A stretch of DNA of 34,976 nucleotides from DAIODI01 sp036746875 (GTDB lineage Bacteria > Pseudomonadota > Alphaproteobacteria > Rhizobiales > Aestuariivirgaceae): contig DAIODI010000003.1 in assembly GCA_036746875.1 (NCBI GenBank), positions 1-34,976 on the forward strand. Reading direction: 5' to 3'. Below, piece by piece: positions 7,047 through 16,051 of the stretch. Numbering within the stretch: position 1 is the stretch's first letter; each line of letters opens with the position of its first letter. A program made the position numbers and the translations under genes. The notes under the pieces were generated by a model that ran no database searches, had not been told where the DNA came from, and saw only the letters and a list, made by a program, of their open reading frames with translations.

Positions 7047-8951
7047 CTACTGGCCCTCCGTCCTGAACCAGAACGTATCCGGCATGTAGACGCCGAGGTA
7101 GGAGGTCGGGTCGTAGCCGAACAGCGCCTCGTCGGGGACGTTGACGAGGCTGCGGCGGTGCACCACCGGCTGCAGCGTGCTGGCCACGGTGCCGATCGAA
7201 TAGACGCCGTCGGTCCAAATCTCCAGCATCTTCCTCCAGATCGCTTCCTGCTCCACCGGGTCGACGGCGAGGCGCCACTGCCGAAGCAGGTCGGCCAGCG
7301 CCTTCACGTCGGGCAGGTCCGGGGCCTCGCCCTTTTCGCCGCGGGTCTGGAAGTTGATGCCCCACAGCGGCCATTGCAGTTGCGCTTCAGAGGTGGGCGC
7401 CAGCGCGCCGGGGTCCATCTGCGCGGTGGGGATGCCGTTGTCGATTCCCGACCAGACGCCCACCATCACCTGCCCGCCGATGGTTCGGCTGCGGAACACG
7501 TCGCGCTGGGTCGAACGTGCGAACAGCTTGACGCCGATGTCCTGCCAGTGGTCGTGGACCAGTTCGATCACGTCGAGTTCGCTCTTGTCCTCGCCGGCGG
7601 TCTCGACGATCAGTTCGGCGCGGCGCCCGTCCGGCAACAGGCGGATGCCGTCGCTGTCGCGCTTGTCGAGGCCCATCTCGTCGAGCAGCGCGTTGGCCCG
7701 CGCCGGATCGAAGGTGGCCCAGCGCACGGCGTAGTCCTCCTCGAACAGCGGGCTTTGCGGCAGGATGGTGTCGGCGCTCTCGCGGCCGAGACCGAAGTAG
7801 ACCGCCTGGTTGATCTCGCGGCGGTTGATGGCGAGCGACAGCGCGCGCCGGAACCGGGCGTCGCGGAACACGTCGCGCCAGACGGGATCGGTGTAGTTGA
7901 GGTTGGGCAGGATCGACACGCGCGATCCCTGCACGCGTTTCCACAGCGCCACGTCGATGTCGTGGATCTTCTCGCTCTCCTTGAGGAACGTGTAGTCCTC
8001 GAACTCGATGTAGCGCGACTGGAGATCGCTCTCGCCGGCCCCGGTCTTGGCCGGGATCAGCGTGGTGGAGCCCACCCCCAGGATCACCGTGTCGACGTAG
8101 GGCAGCTGCTGGCCGGCCGTGTCGACGCGGTGGAAGTAGGGATTGCGCACGAACGTGAACTGTTCCGCCGGCGGAGCCGGCGTGTTCATCCACGGTGCGA
8201 GCGTCGGCAGGTCGGGGTTCTCGGGCCGGTTCTGCCGGCCGAGGCGGATATGCATCTGCTTCCAGTTTTTGTACTTGCCCGCCTTCACCAGCTCTTCCAG
8301 CTTGTCCTTGTCCTGGTAGGCCTTGTGAAACTGCTTGAGATAATGCGCCGGAAGCACCAGAGCCGGCGGAACCGGCGCGGCGAGCGCCGGCAGGAAGTTC
8401 GGGTTCGGCCGGTCCCAGGTGAAGCGCACCGTGGCGTCGTCGACGATCTCGAAGACGGGCGGCTTGCCCTCGACAAGAAGCTCCTGCGGCGGGCCGCCGG
8501 GGTTCAGGTCCTCGTTCAGCATCACGGAGTCGAAGGCGTAGCGGAAATCCTCCGCCGAGAGAGGCTGGCCGTCCGACCACTTGTGGCCAGGCCGCAGCTT
8601 CAGCGTGAACACCCGCCCGTCCTCGACGGTGAACGAGTTCAGAATGTCCGGAACGAGGTTGAGCTTGTCGTCGTAGCCGACGAGGCGCGCGTAGCCGTTG
8701 ATCGGCATGAAGCGGATATCCTTCTGGCCGCCGATCAGCGTGCGGATGGTTCCGCCGTGCATGCCCACCTCGCGCTTCATGGCCGCAAGATCGACGACAC
8801 GCGGCTCCGCCGGAAGCCGGTCGGCGACCGGCGGCAGCTCGCCCGCGGCCACCTTCTCCCGCAGCATTGGCGTCTCGACGTAGGCCGCCGCCGGTCCCGG
8901 TGCGGCTAGGGCCGCCAGCGCGAGGAGAAGCACGGCGACGAGCGCTCTCAT
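7047..8951 (-). CDS. Extracellular solute-binding protein (family 5, peptide/oligosaccharide type)
   Basis: 634 residues from ATG at 8949-8951, which overlaps the ATPase stop as ATGA. A Sec signal peptide is clear (MRALVAVLLLALAALAAPGPAAA, likely cut after AAA). The mature protein is a large SBP_bac_5 domain: TIRTLIGGQ near the start, RVFTLKLRPGHKWSDGQPLSAEDFRYAFDSV (the family signature region around residues 115-145), and DARFRRALSLAINRREINQAVYFG later. It captures the substrate in the periplasm for the two permeases encoded downstream. At over 630 residues it is longer than DppA/OppA (about 540) and belongs to the longer subgroup seen in alphaproteobacteria. I cannot name the ligand; peptides, opines or oligosaccharides are all possible. 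Confidence 0.92.
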   Translation of the reverse strand: MRALVAVLLLALAALAAPGPAAAYVETPMLREKVAAGELPPVADRLPAEPRVVDLAAMKREVGMHGGTIRTLIGGQKDIRFMPINGYARLVGYDDKLNLVPDILNSFTVEDGRVFTLKLRPGHKWSDGQPLSAEDFRYAFDSVMLNEDLNPGGPPQELLVEGKPPVFEIVDDATVRFTWDRPNPNFLPALAAPVPPALVLPAHYLKQFHKAYQDKDKLEELVKAGKYKNWKQMHIRLGRQNRPENPDLPTLAPWMNTPAPPAEQFTFVRNPYFHRVDTAGQQLPYVDTVILGVGSTTLIPAKTGAGESDLQSRYIEFEDYTFLKESEKIHDIDVALWKRVQGSRVSILPNLNYTDPVWRDVFRDARFRRALSLAINRREINQAVYFGLGRESADTILPQSPLFEEDYAVRWATFDPARANALLDEMGLDKRDSDGIRLLPDGRRAELIVETAGEDKSELDVIELVHDHWQDIGVKLFARSTQRDVFRSRTIGGQVMVGVWSGIDNGIPTAQMDPGALAPTSEAQLQWPLWGINFQTRGEKGEAPDLPDVKALADLLRQWRLAVDPVEQEAIWRKMLEIWTDGVYSIGTVASTLQPVVHRRSLVNVPDEALFGYDPTSYLGVYMPDTFWFRTEGQ

Positions 8952-10840
8952 GCCTGAAGCTCCCGGGCGGTCGATCCCTGTTGGGCGAGAACGTAGTGGC
9001 CCTCGCCCACCGCCACCGGCCGAAGTTCGCCGTCGTCGGTGCGGAAGGCGGGCGCCCAGCTCGATTCGTCGGACGCGCCGCCGAGGTTGAGCACGTTGAA
9101 GTCGAGCGGGCGGGCGAGGTCCGGGTAGGGGACCGCCGCCAGCAGCGCCCTGGTGTAGGGATGCACCGGGTTCTCGAACAGCTGCTGGCTCGGCGCGATC
9201 TCGACGATCCGCCCGCGCGCCATCACCGCGATGCGGTCGGCCATGTAGTCGACGACCGCCAGATTGTGGGAGATGAACAGGTAGGTGAGCCCCATCTCCT
9301 GTTGCAGGTCCTTGAGCAGGTTCAGCACCTGCGCCTGCACCGAAACATCGAGCGCCGACACCGGTTCGTCGCAGATCAAAAGATCGGGGTTCAGCGCAAT
9401 CGCCCGCGCGATGCCGATGCGCTGGCGCTGGCCGCCGGAAAACGAGTGCGGGTAGCGGCCCTGGAAGCGCGGGTCGAGGCCGACGGCGCGCAGCAGTTCG
9501 CCCACCCTCTCGCGCCGCATCCGGCTTGTGCCGATGGCGTGGATCTCCAGCGGTTCGGCGATGATGTTGCCCACCGTCATGCGCGGCGACAGCGAGGAGA
9601 ACGGGTCCTGGAAGATCATCTGGATCTTCGCGCGCACCGCCTTCAGTCGCGATCCCGACAACGACAGAAGATCCACCGCGCCGCCCTCGACATGGAACAT
9701 GGCGCGGCCTTCGTCGGCGGAGACGGCGCGCATGACGATCTTCGACACCGTCGTCTTGCCGCAGCCGGATTCGCCGACAAGGCCCAGGCACTCGCCGCGA
9801 TGCACCGTGAACGACACGTCGTCCACGGCCTTCACCTGCGTCGCCTCGCCGCCGAACCATCCGGTCTTGCGGGTGGTGAACGTCTTGGCGATGTTCTGGA
9901 CCTCCAGCAGCGGCTGGCCGCGCCGGGCGGTGTCGCGGCGCCCCGCGCCCTCGCCCATCAGGCTTTCCGTGTTCACCGGGATGTCGCGCAGCGAGACCAG
10001 GCGCTCGCCGGGCTCCATGTCGAAGTGCGGCACGGCGCGCATCAGCGCCTTGAGGTAAGGATGCTGCGGACGGCGGAAGATGTCCTCAACCGTCCCCGCC
10101 TCCATGATCTCGCCGTGATAGAGCACGGCCACCTCGTCGGCGGCGTTCGCCACCACGCCGAGATCGTGGGTGATGAGCAGGAGCGCCATCTCGAAGCGCT
10201 CCTGGAGGTCCTTGAGCAGTTTCAGGATCTGCGCCTGGATGGTGACGTCGAGGGCGGTCGTCGGTTCGTCGGCGATGAGCAGCGCCGGGCGGCAGATCAG
10301 CGCCATGGCGATCATCGCGCGCTGGCGCAGGCCGCCCGACAGCTCGAAGGGGTACATGTCGTACGCCTTGCCGGGGTGCGGGAAGCCCACGAGGCCCAGC
10401 ATCTCCTCGGTCTTGCCGCGCGCCTCCTGCTTCGGCGCGGGTTGGTGGAGCTGCAACGCCTCCTCGATCTGGTTGCCGATGGTGTAGACAGGCGCGAGCG
10501 AGGTCATCGGCTCCTGGAAGATCATCGCAATGCGCCCGCCGCGCAGCCTGCGCATCGGTTCGCTGTCGGGATCGAGCGCCGCGATGTCCACGGTGGCGCC
10601 GGGCGTCGCCGGGTCGCTGAACAGGATATGCCCGCCGGTGATCCGGCCGGCCTTCGGGAGAATGCCCAGCGTCGCCTGGCCGATCACCGACTTGCCCGAG
10701 CCGGATTCGCCCACCAGCGCCGTCACCTTGCCCGGCAGCACCCGCAGCGAGGCCTTGCGCACCGCCTCCAGCATTCCCGCCTGGAGGGCGAAGCTGATGC
10801 GGAGGTTTTCGATGCGCAAAAGATCGGTCGCGGGGGTCAT
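8948..10840 (-). CDS. ABC transporter, fused double ATP-binding protein (DppD-DppF/YejF type)
   Basis: 630 residues with two complete nucleotide-binding domains. Domain 1: Walker A GESGSGKS at 44-51, signature LSGG at 167-170, Walker B with DEP at 191-193, H-loop in LLITHDLGVV. Domain 2: Walker A GESGCGKT at 356-363, signature FSGGQRQR at 467-474, DEP at 491-493, H-loop LFISHNLAVV. Each domain ends in the oligopeptide-transporter extension (HPYLKALM, HPYTRALL). It powers the importer as an internal heterodimer, so no second ATPase gene is needed. First gene of the four-gene operon. ATG 10838-10840 is chosen because homology begins at ATDLLRIENL; no strong Shine-Dalgarno precedes it. The frame remains open upstream, but that part is not ABC-like. 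Confidence 0.93.
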   Translation of the reverse strand: MTPATDLLRIENLRISFALQAGMLEAVRKASLRVLPGKVTALVGESGSGKSVIGQATLGILPKAGRITGGHILFSDPATPGATVDIAALDPDSEPMRRLRGGRIAMIFQEPMTSLAPVYTIGNQIEEALQLHQPAPKQEARGKTEEMLGLVGFPHPGKAYDMYPFELSGGLRQRAMIAMALICRPALLIADEPTTALDVTIQAQILKLLKDLQERFEMALLLITHDLGVVANAADEVAVLYHGEIMEAGTVEDIFRRPQHPYLKALMRAVPHFDMEPGERLVSLRDIPVNTESLMGEGAGRRDTARRGQPLLEVQNIAKTFTTRKTGWFGGEATQVKAVDDVSFTVHRGECLGLVGESGCGKTTVSKIVMRAVSADEGRAMFHVEGGAVDLLSLSGSRLKAVRAKIQMIFQDPFSSLSPRMTVGNIIAEPLEIHAIGTSRMRRERVGELLRAVGLDPRFQGRYPHSFSGGQRQRIGIARAIALNPDLLICDEPVSALDVSVQAQVLNLLKDLQQEMGLTYLFISHNLAVVDYMADRIAVMARGRIVEIAPSQQLFENPVHPYTRALLAAVPYPDLARPLDFNVLNLGGASDESSWAPAFRTDDGELRPVAVGEGHYVLAQQGSTARELQA

Positions 10841-11040
10841 GCGGCGCGAGAAGTGATGGATGGGATCGGCAGGGTGGCGGCGTGGCCGCTGAACGTTGAG
10901 GTCCGCGGCGGGCCTTCCGTTGAGTGGCGATACGAACCGGCCGTAGTTCCTCCTGTTGCTCCCCCGACGCGGCGAACGGTGCAACAGCCGTTGCTCGCCC
11001 GCAAGCGAACATTTTACTGGACATCGACGCCGGGCGTCTT
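10841..11040. other. Intergenic region between aminotransferase and ABC operon
   Basis: 200 bases between the stop of the aminotransferase gene and the first codon of the ATPase gene, both on the minus strand. It should contain the promoter of the ABC operon, but I see no convincing -35/-10 pair. A purine-rich AGGAGGAACT occurs on the minus strand around 10945-10955, about 105 bases before the ATPase start, without a plausible reading frame attached. I see no repeat or hairpin terminator here. Confidence 0.5.
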
Positions 11041-12210
11041 TCAGCCGGGCGACTGTTGAGCTGCGACAAACCGGCGGGCGACGTCCTCCATGAGCGCGCC
11101 CTCCACGTTGGCGAAGGCGAGACGCAGGAACGCTTCGTGACCGGGACCGAACATGCTGCCGGGAAGCGCCAGCATGTTCTGTTCCTCCGCCAGCCGTTTC
11201 GCCAGCGCCTCGGCCACGCCCGGCGCGTCGCCGAAGGGATGACGCACCCAGGCGAAATAGGCGCCGCACGACACCAGCGAGAACCTGAGGTCGGGCCGCG
11301 CGAAAGCCTCGACGAGCGCCGCGCGGCGGCCGTCCATGAGGGCGCGCTTCTCCGCCGCCCAGGCGCCGAGATGGCCCAGTCCGTAAAGCGCCGCCCCTTG
11401 CGAGATCCGCGGCGCGCAGATCGCCATGCAATCCACGAGCTTTTCGACCGAAGCGATCACCTCCGGCCCGGCGACGACCGAGCCGACGCGGTAGCCCGCC
11501 AGCGCGTAGGTCTTGGAGAAGCTGTAAAGCTGCACGAATGCGCGCCGCCAGTCCGGGCGCGCAAACAGCCCGTGCGGGGCCAACTGCGCCGGCAGATAGT
11601 CCCGGTAGGTTTCATCCACGATCAACGCAAGCCCGCGCGCCAGCGCCAGGTCGAAGAACGCCTCGATCAGGCCCGGCGGATAGGTTGCGCCGGTCGGGTT
11701 GTTGGGCGTGACGAGGACAATGGCGCGGGTGCGTCCGTCGATGAGGCGCGCGGCGGCTTCGGGATCGGGCAGGGCGGTCGCCGGATCGGTGGCGAGCGGC
11801 CGGATGCCGACGCCCTGCATGTCGAGCCACATCTGGTGGTTGAAGTACCACGGCACGGGCAGGATGACGTTGTCGCCCGCGCCGGCAAGCGCCGAGACGG
11901 CGGCGCAGAAGGCCTGGTTGCAGCCGGCGGTGATGGCGACATCGCTTTCCCCCACGTCGCCGCCGGCGCCCATCTTCGCCGCCAGCGCCTGCCGCAGCGG
12001 GGCCATGCCCACCACATCGGTGTAGCCCGATGTCCCGTCCAGAGCGGCGAGCCGGGCGATCTCGGCGCGAAGCTCCGGCGCGGGCGGATAGCTCGGCACC
12101 GCCTGCGACAGGTTGATGAACGGCAGGTTGGACGGCGCGGTGCGGATCCAGCTTGCGGCCTGGGCGATGGGCGCGCCGGGAATGGCGGTCACGTGGGGGT
12201 TCAGGTGCAT
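11041..12210 (-). CDS. PLP-dependent class I/II aminotransferase
   Basis: 389 residues. Fold-type I aminotransferase: TPNNPTG at 168-174 (PLP-stacking loop with the conserved Asn), VDETYRDY around 198-205 (Asp and Tyr that hold the cofactor), and the Schiff-base lysine K233 in SFSKTYALAGYRVG. The substrate-carboxylate arginine is probably that in FLRLAFAN near the C-terminus. Start ATG 12208-12210 has GGGAG upstream. Such enzymes move an amino group between an amino acid and a 2-oxoacid in the cytosol; the exact substrate cannot be read from sequence. It is divergent to the quinone oxidoreductase gene with 119 bases between starts, and 200 bases upstream of the ABC importer on the same strand, so it could be cotranscribed with it. 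Confidence 0.92.
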   Translation of the reverse strand: MHLNPHVTAIPGAPIAQAASWIRTAPSNLPFINLSQAVPSYPPAPELRAEIARLAALDGTSGYTDVVGMAPLRQALAAKMGAGGDVGESDVAITAGCNQAFCAAVSALAGAGDNVILPVPWYFNHQMWLDMQGVGIRPLATDPATALPDPEAAARLIDGRTRAIVLVTPNNPTGATYPPGLIEAFFDLALARGLALIVDETYRDYLPAQLAPHGLFARPDWRRAFVQLYSFSKTYALAGYRVGSVVAGPEVIASVEKLVDCMAICAPRISQGAALYGLGHLGAWAAEKRALMDGRRAALVEAFARPDLRFSLVSCGAYFAWVRHPFGDAPGVAEALAKRLAEEQNMLALPGSMFGPGHEAFLRLAFANVEGALMEDVARRFVAAQQSPG

Positions 12211-12329
12211 GGGCGCTCCCGGGGCTGCGGCATTGTGGGGCGGCCGCCGCTCTGGCAGGGTTGATCGCCGCCCGCCGCCGGTTCTACCGCGTGCGGGCGG
12301 ACGCGGAAAGCACCGTCAGGAGAGGGAAG

Positions 12330-13301
12330 ATGCGCGCCATACGCTTTGAAACGACCGGCGGGCCGGATGTGCTTCGGCTCGAAACCGTGAGCGTGCCGCC
12401 GCCCGGGCCGGGCGAGGTGCAGATCCGCCAGACCGCCATCGGCCTCAACTACATCGACACCTACCATCGCAGCGGTCTCTACCCCGTGCCGCTGCCCTCC
12501 GGCATCGGGCTGGAAGGCGCGGGCGAGGTGGTGGCCGTGGGGCCGGGCGTCACGGCGCTGAAGGCGGGCGACCGGGTGGCGTACGGCGTCGGGCCGCTCG
12601 GCGCCTATGCGGAGGTCCGCAACTTTCCCGCCAGCCGGGCGAGCCGCATTCCGGCCGGGGTTTCCAACGAGCAGGCGGCCGCGATGATGCTCAAGGGCAT
12701 GACGGCGCGCTACCTCATCAAGGAAACTTATCGGGTGAAGGCGGGCGACACCATTCTCATGCACGCCGCCGCCGGCGGCGTCGGCCTCATCCTCTGCCAG
12801 TGGGCGAAGGCGCTGGGCGCCACCGTCATCGGCACGGCGGGCGGTCCCGACAAGCTTGCGCTGGCGCGGGCGCACGGCTGCGACCACGTCATCGACTACC
12901 GCACCGAGGACGTGGCGAAGCGGGTTCGCGAGATCACCGGCGGCAAGGGCGTGCCCGTGGTTTACGACGGGGTGGGACAGGCGACGCTGATGGCCTCGCT
13001 CGACAGCCTCGCCCCGCGCGGGCTTCTGGCCAGCTTCGGCAACGCCTCCGGCCCGGTGAAGGCGCTCGATCTGGGATTGCTGTCGGCGCGCGGATCGCTC
13101 TACGTCACCCGGCCGACGCTGATGACCTACGTCGCCTCCGACGCCGAACTGGCCGAGACCGCCGCCGACCTGTTCGACGCGGTGGCGACCGGCAAGGTGA
13201 AGGTCGAGATCAACCAGCGCTATGCGTTGAAGGACGCTGCCCAGGCGCACCGCGACCTGGAGGGCCGCGCCACGACGGGCTCGACGCTGCTGCTGCCGTG
13301 A
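12330..13301 (+). CDS. qor: NADPH:quinone oxidoreductase (zeta-crystallin-like MDR)
   Basis: 323 residues. Medium-chain dehydrogenase/reductase without catalytic zinc: N-terminal GroES-like part with GLNYIDTYHRSGLYP and GIGLEGAGEVVAVG, then the Rossmann domain with HAAAGGVGLILCQWAK (AAGGVG at 147-152), GTAGGPDKLALARAHGCDHVIDYR and VYDGVGQATLMASL. All are hallmarks of Qor, which reduces quinones with NADPH. The frame is open farther upstream, but ATG 12330 is directly preceded by AGGAGAGGGA and begins the conserved MRAIRFETTGGPDVL. It ends just before a hairpin repeat and a convergent protease gene. No zinc-binding cysteines are seen, consistent with the family. Confidence 0.93.
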   Translation: MRAIRFETTGGPDVLRLETVSVPPPGPGEVQIRQTAIGLNYIDTYHRSGLYPVPLPSGIGLEGAGEVVAVGPGVTALKAGDRVAYGVGPLGAYAEVRNFPASRASRIPAGVSNEQAAAMMLKGMTARYLIKETYRVKAGDTILMHAAAGGVGLILCQWAKALGATVIGTAGGPDKLALARAHGCDHVIDYRTEDVAKRVREITGGKGVPVVYDGVGQATLMASLDSLAPRGLLASFGNASGPVKALDLGLLSARGSLYVTRPTLMTYVASDAELAETAADLFDAVATGKVKVEINQRYALKDAAQAHRDLEGRATTGSTLLLP

Positions 13302-13315
13302 TGGCGGATCAGCGT

Positions 13316-13373
13316 ATCATCCCGCCAGGTGGAATCCACCTGGCGGTCAAAGGTGATGCGAAACCAGGAAGAT
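13316..13373. repeat. Hairpin repeat, copy 1 (between convergent qor and protease genes)
   Basis: A perfect 11-bp stem (CCGCCAGGTGG / CCACCTGGCGG) with a 3-base AAT loop at 13322-13346, plus a conserved flank AAAGGTGATGCGAAACCAGG. It is the reverse complement of the repeats at 24371-24430 and 24594-24645. Compared with those, one stem pair has changed from A-T to G-C on both sides, so pairing is kept. It fills almost the whole space between the 3' ends of qor (13301) and the protease gene (13377), where it could act as a two-way terminator or an mRNA 3'-end stabiliser. Confidence 0.85.
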
Positions 13374-13376
13374 GCC

Positions 13377-14210
13377 CTAACCGCTCGAGGCCACCGTGGC
13401 GGGGCAGCGCCACGGGTCTTGCCGCGCCACCGCCTGCCAGTCCGCGCCGCAAGCCGAGTTGGCGCACACGAAACTGGCGATGGTGGCGAGTGGAATGGCG
13501 TGGGCGAGATTGAGGGGCTGGCCGTTGCCGTCGGAGAGCGTGCTCACCACCATGCCGACGAGCTCGCCCTGCTGGTTGAACACCGGCCCGCCCGATTCGC
13601 CCTTCTTGGTGTTGAGCCGCAACACCATCGCGTCCGGGTAGCCGTATCCCTGGTAGCTCACCGCGCGGCCGAACGACATGGCCTCCAGCTGGCCGATGCG
13701 GGCGGTGTCGCCCTGCGCATGCGGCCGTCCGAGCGAAAACACCGGCTCGCCGGGCTTGAGGCAGGTGGAGGCCGCCGGGCGCACCGGCGTTCCGGAGAAC
13801 CGCTGCAGCCGGATCAGACTCATGTCGTTGTCGGGCTTCGCCGCGATCACCCGCCCCGCGTAGATCTTGCCGTTGGCGGCGCGCGCCTCGACGGGGTTGC
13901 CGGTCTTCACCGCCACATGCGCAGCCGAGACGACATGCCCCGCCATATCGACGACGAAGCCGCTGCCGGCGGTGAGCGCCTCCGGCATCATGGCGCCGTC
14001 GCGCTCTTTCTTGCGGCCCTCGCTGACGATGACGGTGACATAGGACGGGCTGGTCCGTCCCATCAGCGCGTCCATGCTGGGCTGCAGCAACTGGCCGGCC
14101 GGCACGGCGTCGGTTTGGACCGCGATCTGGCGGGGCGTCCCAACCTGGCCGCCGGTGGTGGCGCAGCCGGCGAGCGCCAGCGCGGCGACGATTGCCGCAG
14201 CCGTTTTCAT
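13377..14210 (-). CDS. Lipoprotein with trypsin-like serine protease domain
   Basis: 277 residues from ATG 14208-14210, overlapping the stop of the upstream TPR-sulfotransferase gene (ATGA). The start MKTAAAIVAALALAGC is a lipoprotein signal with lipobox LAGC, giving Cys16 as the lipidated residue. A chymotrypsin/HtrA-like catalytic domain follows with a complete triad: His98 in VVSAAHVAV, Asp129 in KPDNDMSLIRL, Ser206 in KKGESGGPVF. No PDZ domain is present, so it is shorter than DegP. Several cysteines near the C-terminus (CANSACGADW, WRC) could form disulfides in the periplasm. Likely membrane-anchored in the periplasm. Its coupling to sulfotransferase genes suggests a role in maturing or controlling the same target proteins, but that is inference. 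Confidence 0.88.
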   Translation of the reverse strand: MKTAAAIVAALALAGCATTGGQVGTPRQIAVQTDAVPAGQLLQPSMDALMGRTSPSYVTVIVSEGRKKERDGAMMPEALTAGSGFVVDMAGHVVSAAHVAVKTGNPVEARAANGKIYAGRVIAAKPDNDMSLIRLQRFSGTPVRPAASTCLKPGEPVFSLGRPHAQGDTARIGQLEAMSFGRAVSYQGYGYPDAMVLRLNTKKGESGGPVFNQQGELVGMVVSTLSDGNGQPLNLAHAIPLATIASFVCANSACGADWQAVARQDPWRCPATVASSG

Positions 14211-16051
14211 GCGCCGCCGAGGGCGCGCGTGAACGGTTCGAGCTGGCGGGCGAATCGCTTCCACTTTCCCAACGACCCCTTCGAAATCGGCTGGCGCACC
14301 TGCCAGACGCTGGCGGTCGCCACCCCGCGCTTCACGTCCTGCGGCGTCAGGCATCCTTCATGCCAATCGAGCCCCGCAAATGCAACCAGCGCGCGGATGT
14401 GCGGCTCCGGATCGGCCACCAGCGCGTCGTAGTCGACGGTGTGGATGGTGAGCCCCGCCTCATGCCAGTGCCGCATGATCCGCAAATGCTCGCGGTACAT
14501 GTGGCCGCACGCTTCGAGATCGGTCGCATAGGGGAGATTTGCACCGAAATTCTGCTCATAAAGTGACAGCGCGTTGTCGTGCGGATCGCGCTTGCAGTAG
14601 ATGAACTTCGCGTCGGGGAGAATCCACGCGATCAGCCCCAGGTTCATGTAGTTGCCGGGGAGCTTGTCGGTGGCCAGGCGCTCACCCGCCGCGCCCTCGA
14701 ACATGGCGGCGCGAATCTTCGCCCCCGCCGCCTTCGCCCATCCCGGCTCCAGGCGGTCGATCCCGTGCGGGTAGCCCGCGATGGCGCGCCGGAGATCGAG
14801 GATGTCGCCGCGTTCGTCGCCCGCCAGCACCGCCGGATGCGCGGCGAGAATCTGCTCGGTCAGCGTGGTTCCTGAGCGCGGCATCCCCACCACGAACACC
14901 GGCCCTTCGCCCCTGTCGCCTTCGCCGCGGCGCTGCTCGAAGAACCGTCGCGTGAACGTGGCGATGGTGTCGTCCACCAGTTTCAGCTCGCCCGAGATAT
15001 CCACCGGGCGGCGGGCGCGGGCGAGCTCGTTGGCCTGGTCGAGCAGGGCGAACGCCTCGTCCGCCCCGCGGGCCTTCGCCAGGCTGTAGAGGGCGAACAG
15101 CGCCGTGGAGCGTTCCTCGAGCCCGCGCCGCTCGTCTGCGGCAATCCGGCGCAGCGGCTTTTCGGCCTCCGGCTCCAGCCGGTTGATCTGCGACAGCATG
15201 TACCAGGCGTTGGCCTGCGGGCCGCCTTCGGCCAGCGCCTGGCGGAGCATGGCCTCTGCGCTATCGAATTGGCCCTCGTCGATGGTCAGCTTCGCCAGCA
15301 CCTGCCGGGCGCGCAGCGCGTTGACGCCCGCCGCGACGGCCTGCTCCGCGTAGCGCCGGGCGCGGGCGAAATCCTTCACCGCATAGAACATCGCCGAAAG
15401 GCGGGCGTAGAGCGAGACCGGGATTTCGCCGCGGGCCTCCACCTCGTTGACGAAGGGCAGGCCGTCGTCGGCGGCCCCGCCGGCGTCGTAGGCGAGCGCG
15501 ATCCCGAGCTTCGCCGCCGTGCTGGCGGGGTCGAGGTCGAGGATGGCGCGGTAGATGGCGACGGCGTCCGCCGTGCGGCGCAGCTCGACGAGGGTGATGC
15601 CGTAGGCGATGAGCGCGGCGATATCGCGCGGGTTCGCCGCGATCGCCTTCCTGAGCCACGGCTCGGCCTCCGCGTAGTGGCGCTGGGCGAAATAGGCCTC
15701 GCCCGCGCCGTAGGCGGCGTCGCCATAGGAGGGGTCGAGGTCGAGCGTGCGCCGGAAATGGCGGATCGCCTTCTCGTAAGTGTCGGAGAGCCGGGCGAGC
15801 TGGCCGAGATTGAAGTGGACGTCCGGGTGGTCGGGGGTGAGCTTCAGCGCCTTCTCCAGCGTGCGCGCCGCATCCGCGTTGCGCCCGGCCTGCGCCTGCG
15901 TGACGCCGAGTTCAAGCAGCAGGCGGGCATCGCGGGGGCTTGCCGCGAGGGCCTCCCGGTAGAGCTTCGCCGCCTCGTCGTGCTGGCCTTGCGCGGCGGC
16001 GCGGCGGGCGGCGGCGACGGTTCCGGCGAGATTGGCGGCGGGCCGGTTCAT
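14207..16051 (-). CDS. TPR-repeat sulfotransferase (second of tandem pair)
   Basis: 614 residues. Residues 1-350 are tetratricopeptide repeats (for example LYREALAASPRDARLLLELG, LEKALKLTPDHPDVHFNLGQ, IYRAILDLDPASTAAKLGIA). Residues about 383-610 form a sulfotransferase domain: the 5'-phosphosulfate loop GMPRSGTT at 389-396 and, about 100 residues later, the 3'-phosphate element FIYCKRDPHDNALSLYEQ. Such proteins move sulfate from PAPS to a hydroxyl group; the TPR part probably recognises a protein or glycan acceptor, by analogy with bacterial tyrosine sulfotransferases. The start overlaps the preceding paralogous gene (ATGA at 16048-16051) and the end overlaps the lipoprotein protease gene in the same way. 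The acceptor is unknown. Confidence 0.92.
   Translation of the reverse strand: MNRPAANLAGTVAAARRAAAQGQHDEAAKLYREALAASPRDARLLLELGVTQAQAGRNADAARTLEKALKLTPDHPDVHFNLGQLARLSDTYEKAIRHFRRTLDLDPSYGDAAYGAGEAYFAQRHYAEAEPWLRKAIAANPRDIAALIAYGITLVELRRTADAVAIYRAILDLDPASTAAKLGIALAYDAGGAADDGLPFVNEVEARGEIPVSLYARLSAMFYAVKDFARARRYAEQAVAAGVNALRARQVLAKLTIDEGQFDSAEAMLRQALAEGGPQANAWYMLSQINRLEPEAEKPLRRIAADERRGLEERSTALFALYSLAKARGADEAFALLDQANELARARRPVDISGELKLVDDTIATFTRRFFEQRRGEGDRGEGPVFVVGMPRSGTTLTEQILAAHPAVLAGDERGDILDLRRAIAGYPHGIDRLEPGWAKAAGAKIRAAMFEGAAGERLATDKLPGNYMNLGLIAWILPDAKFIYCKRDPHDNALSLYEQNFGANLPYATDLEACGHMYREHLRIMRHWHEAGLTIHTVDYDALVADPEPHIRALVAFAGLDWHEGCLTPQDVKRGVATASVWQVRQPISKGSLGKWKRFARQLEPFTRALGGA

Noticed and set aside
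3508..8909. Very long plus-strand open frames opposite the glycosyltransferase and ABC genes
   Set aside because: Their translations are rich in Arg, His, Ala, Asp and Glu without motifs, as expected for the antisense frames of high-GC genes. The minus-strand genes have clear families and catalytic motifs.
13316..13373. Possible CRISPR or IS terminal repeat
   Set aside because: There is no regular spacer pattern, no cas gene and no transposase; the copies are simple palindromes between gene ends.
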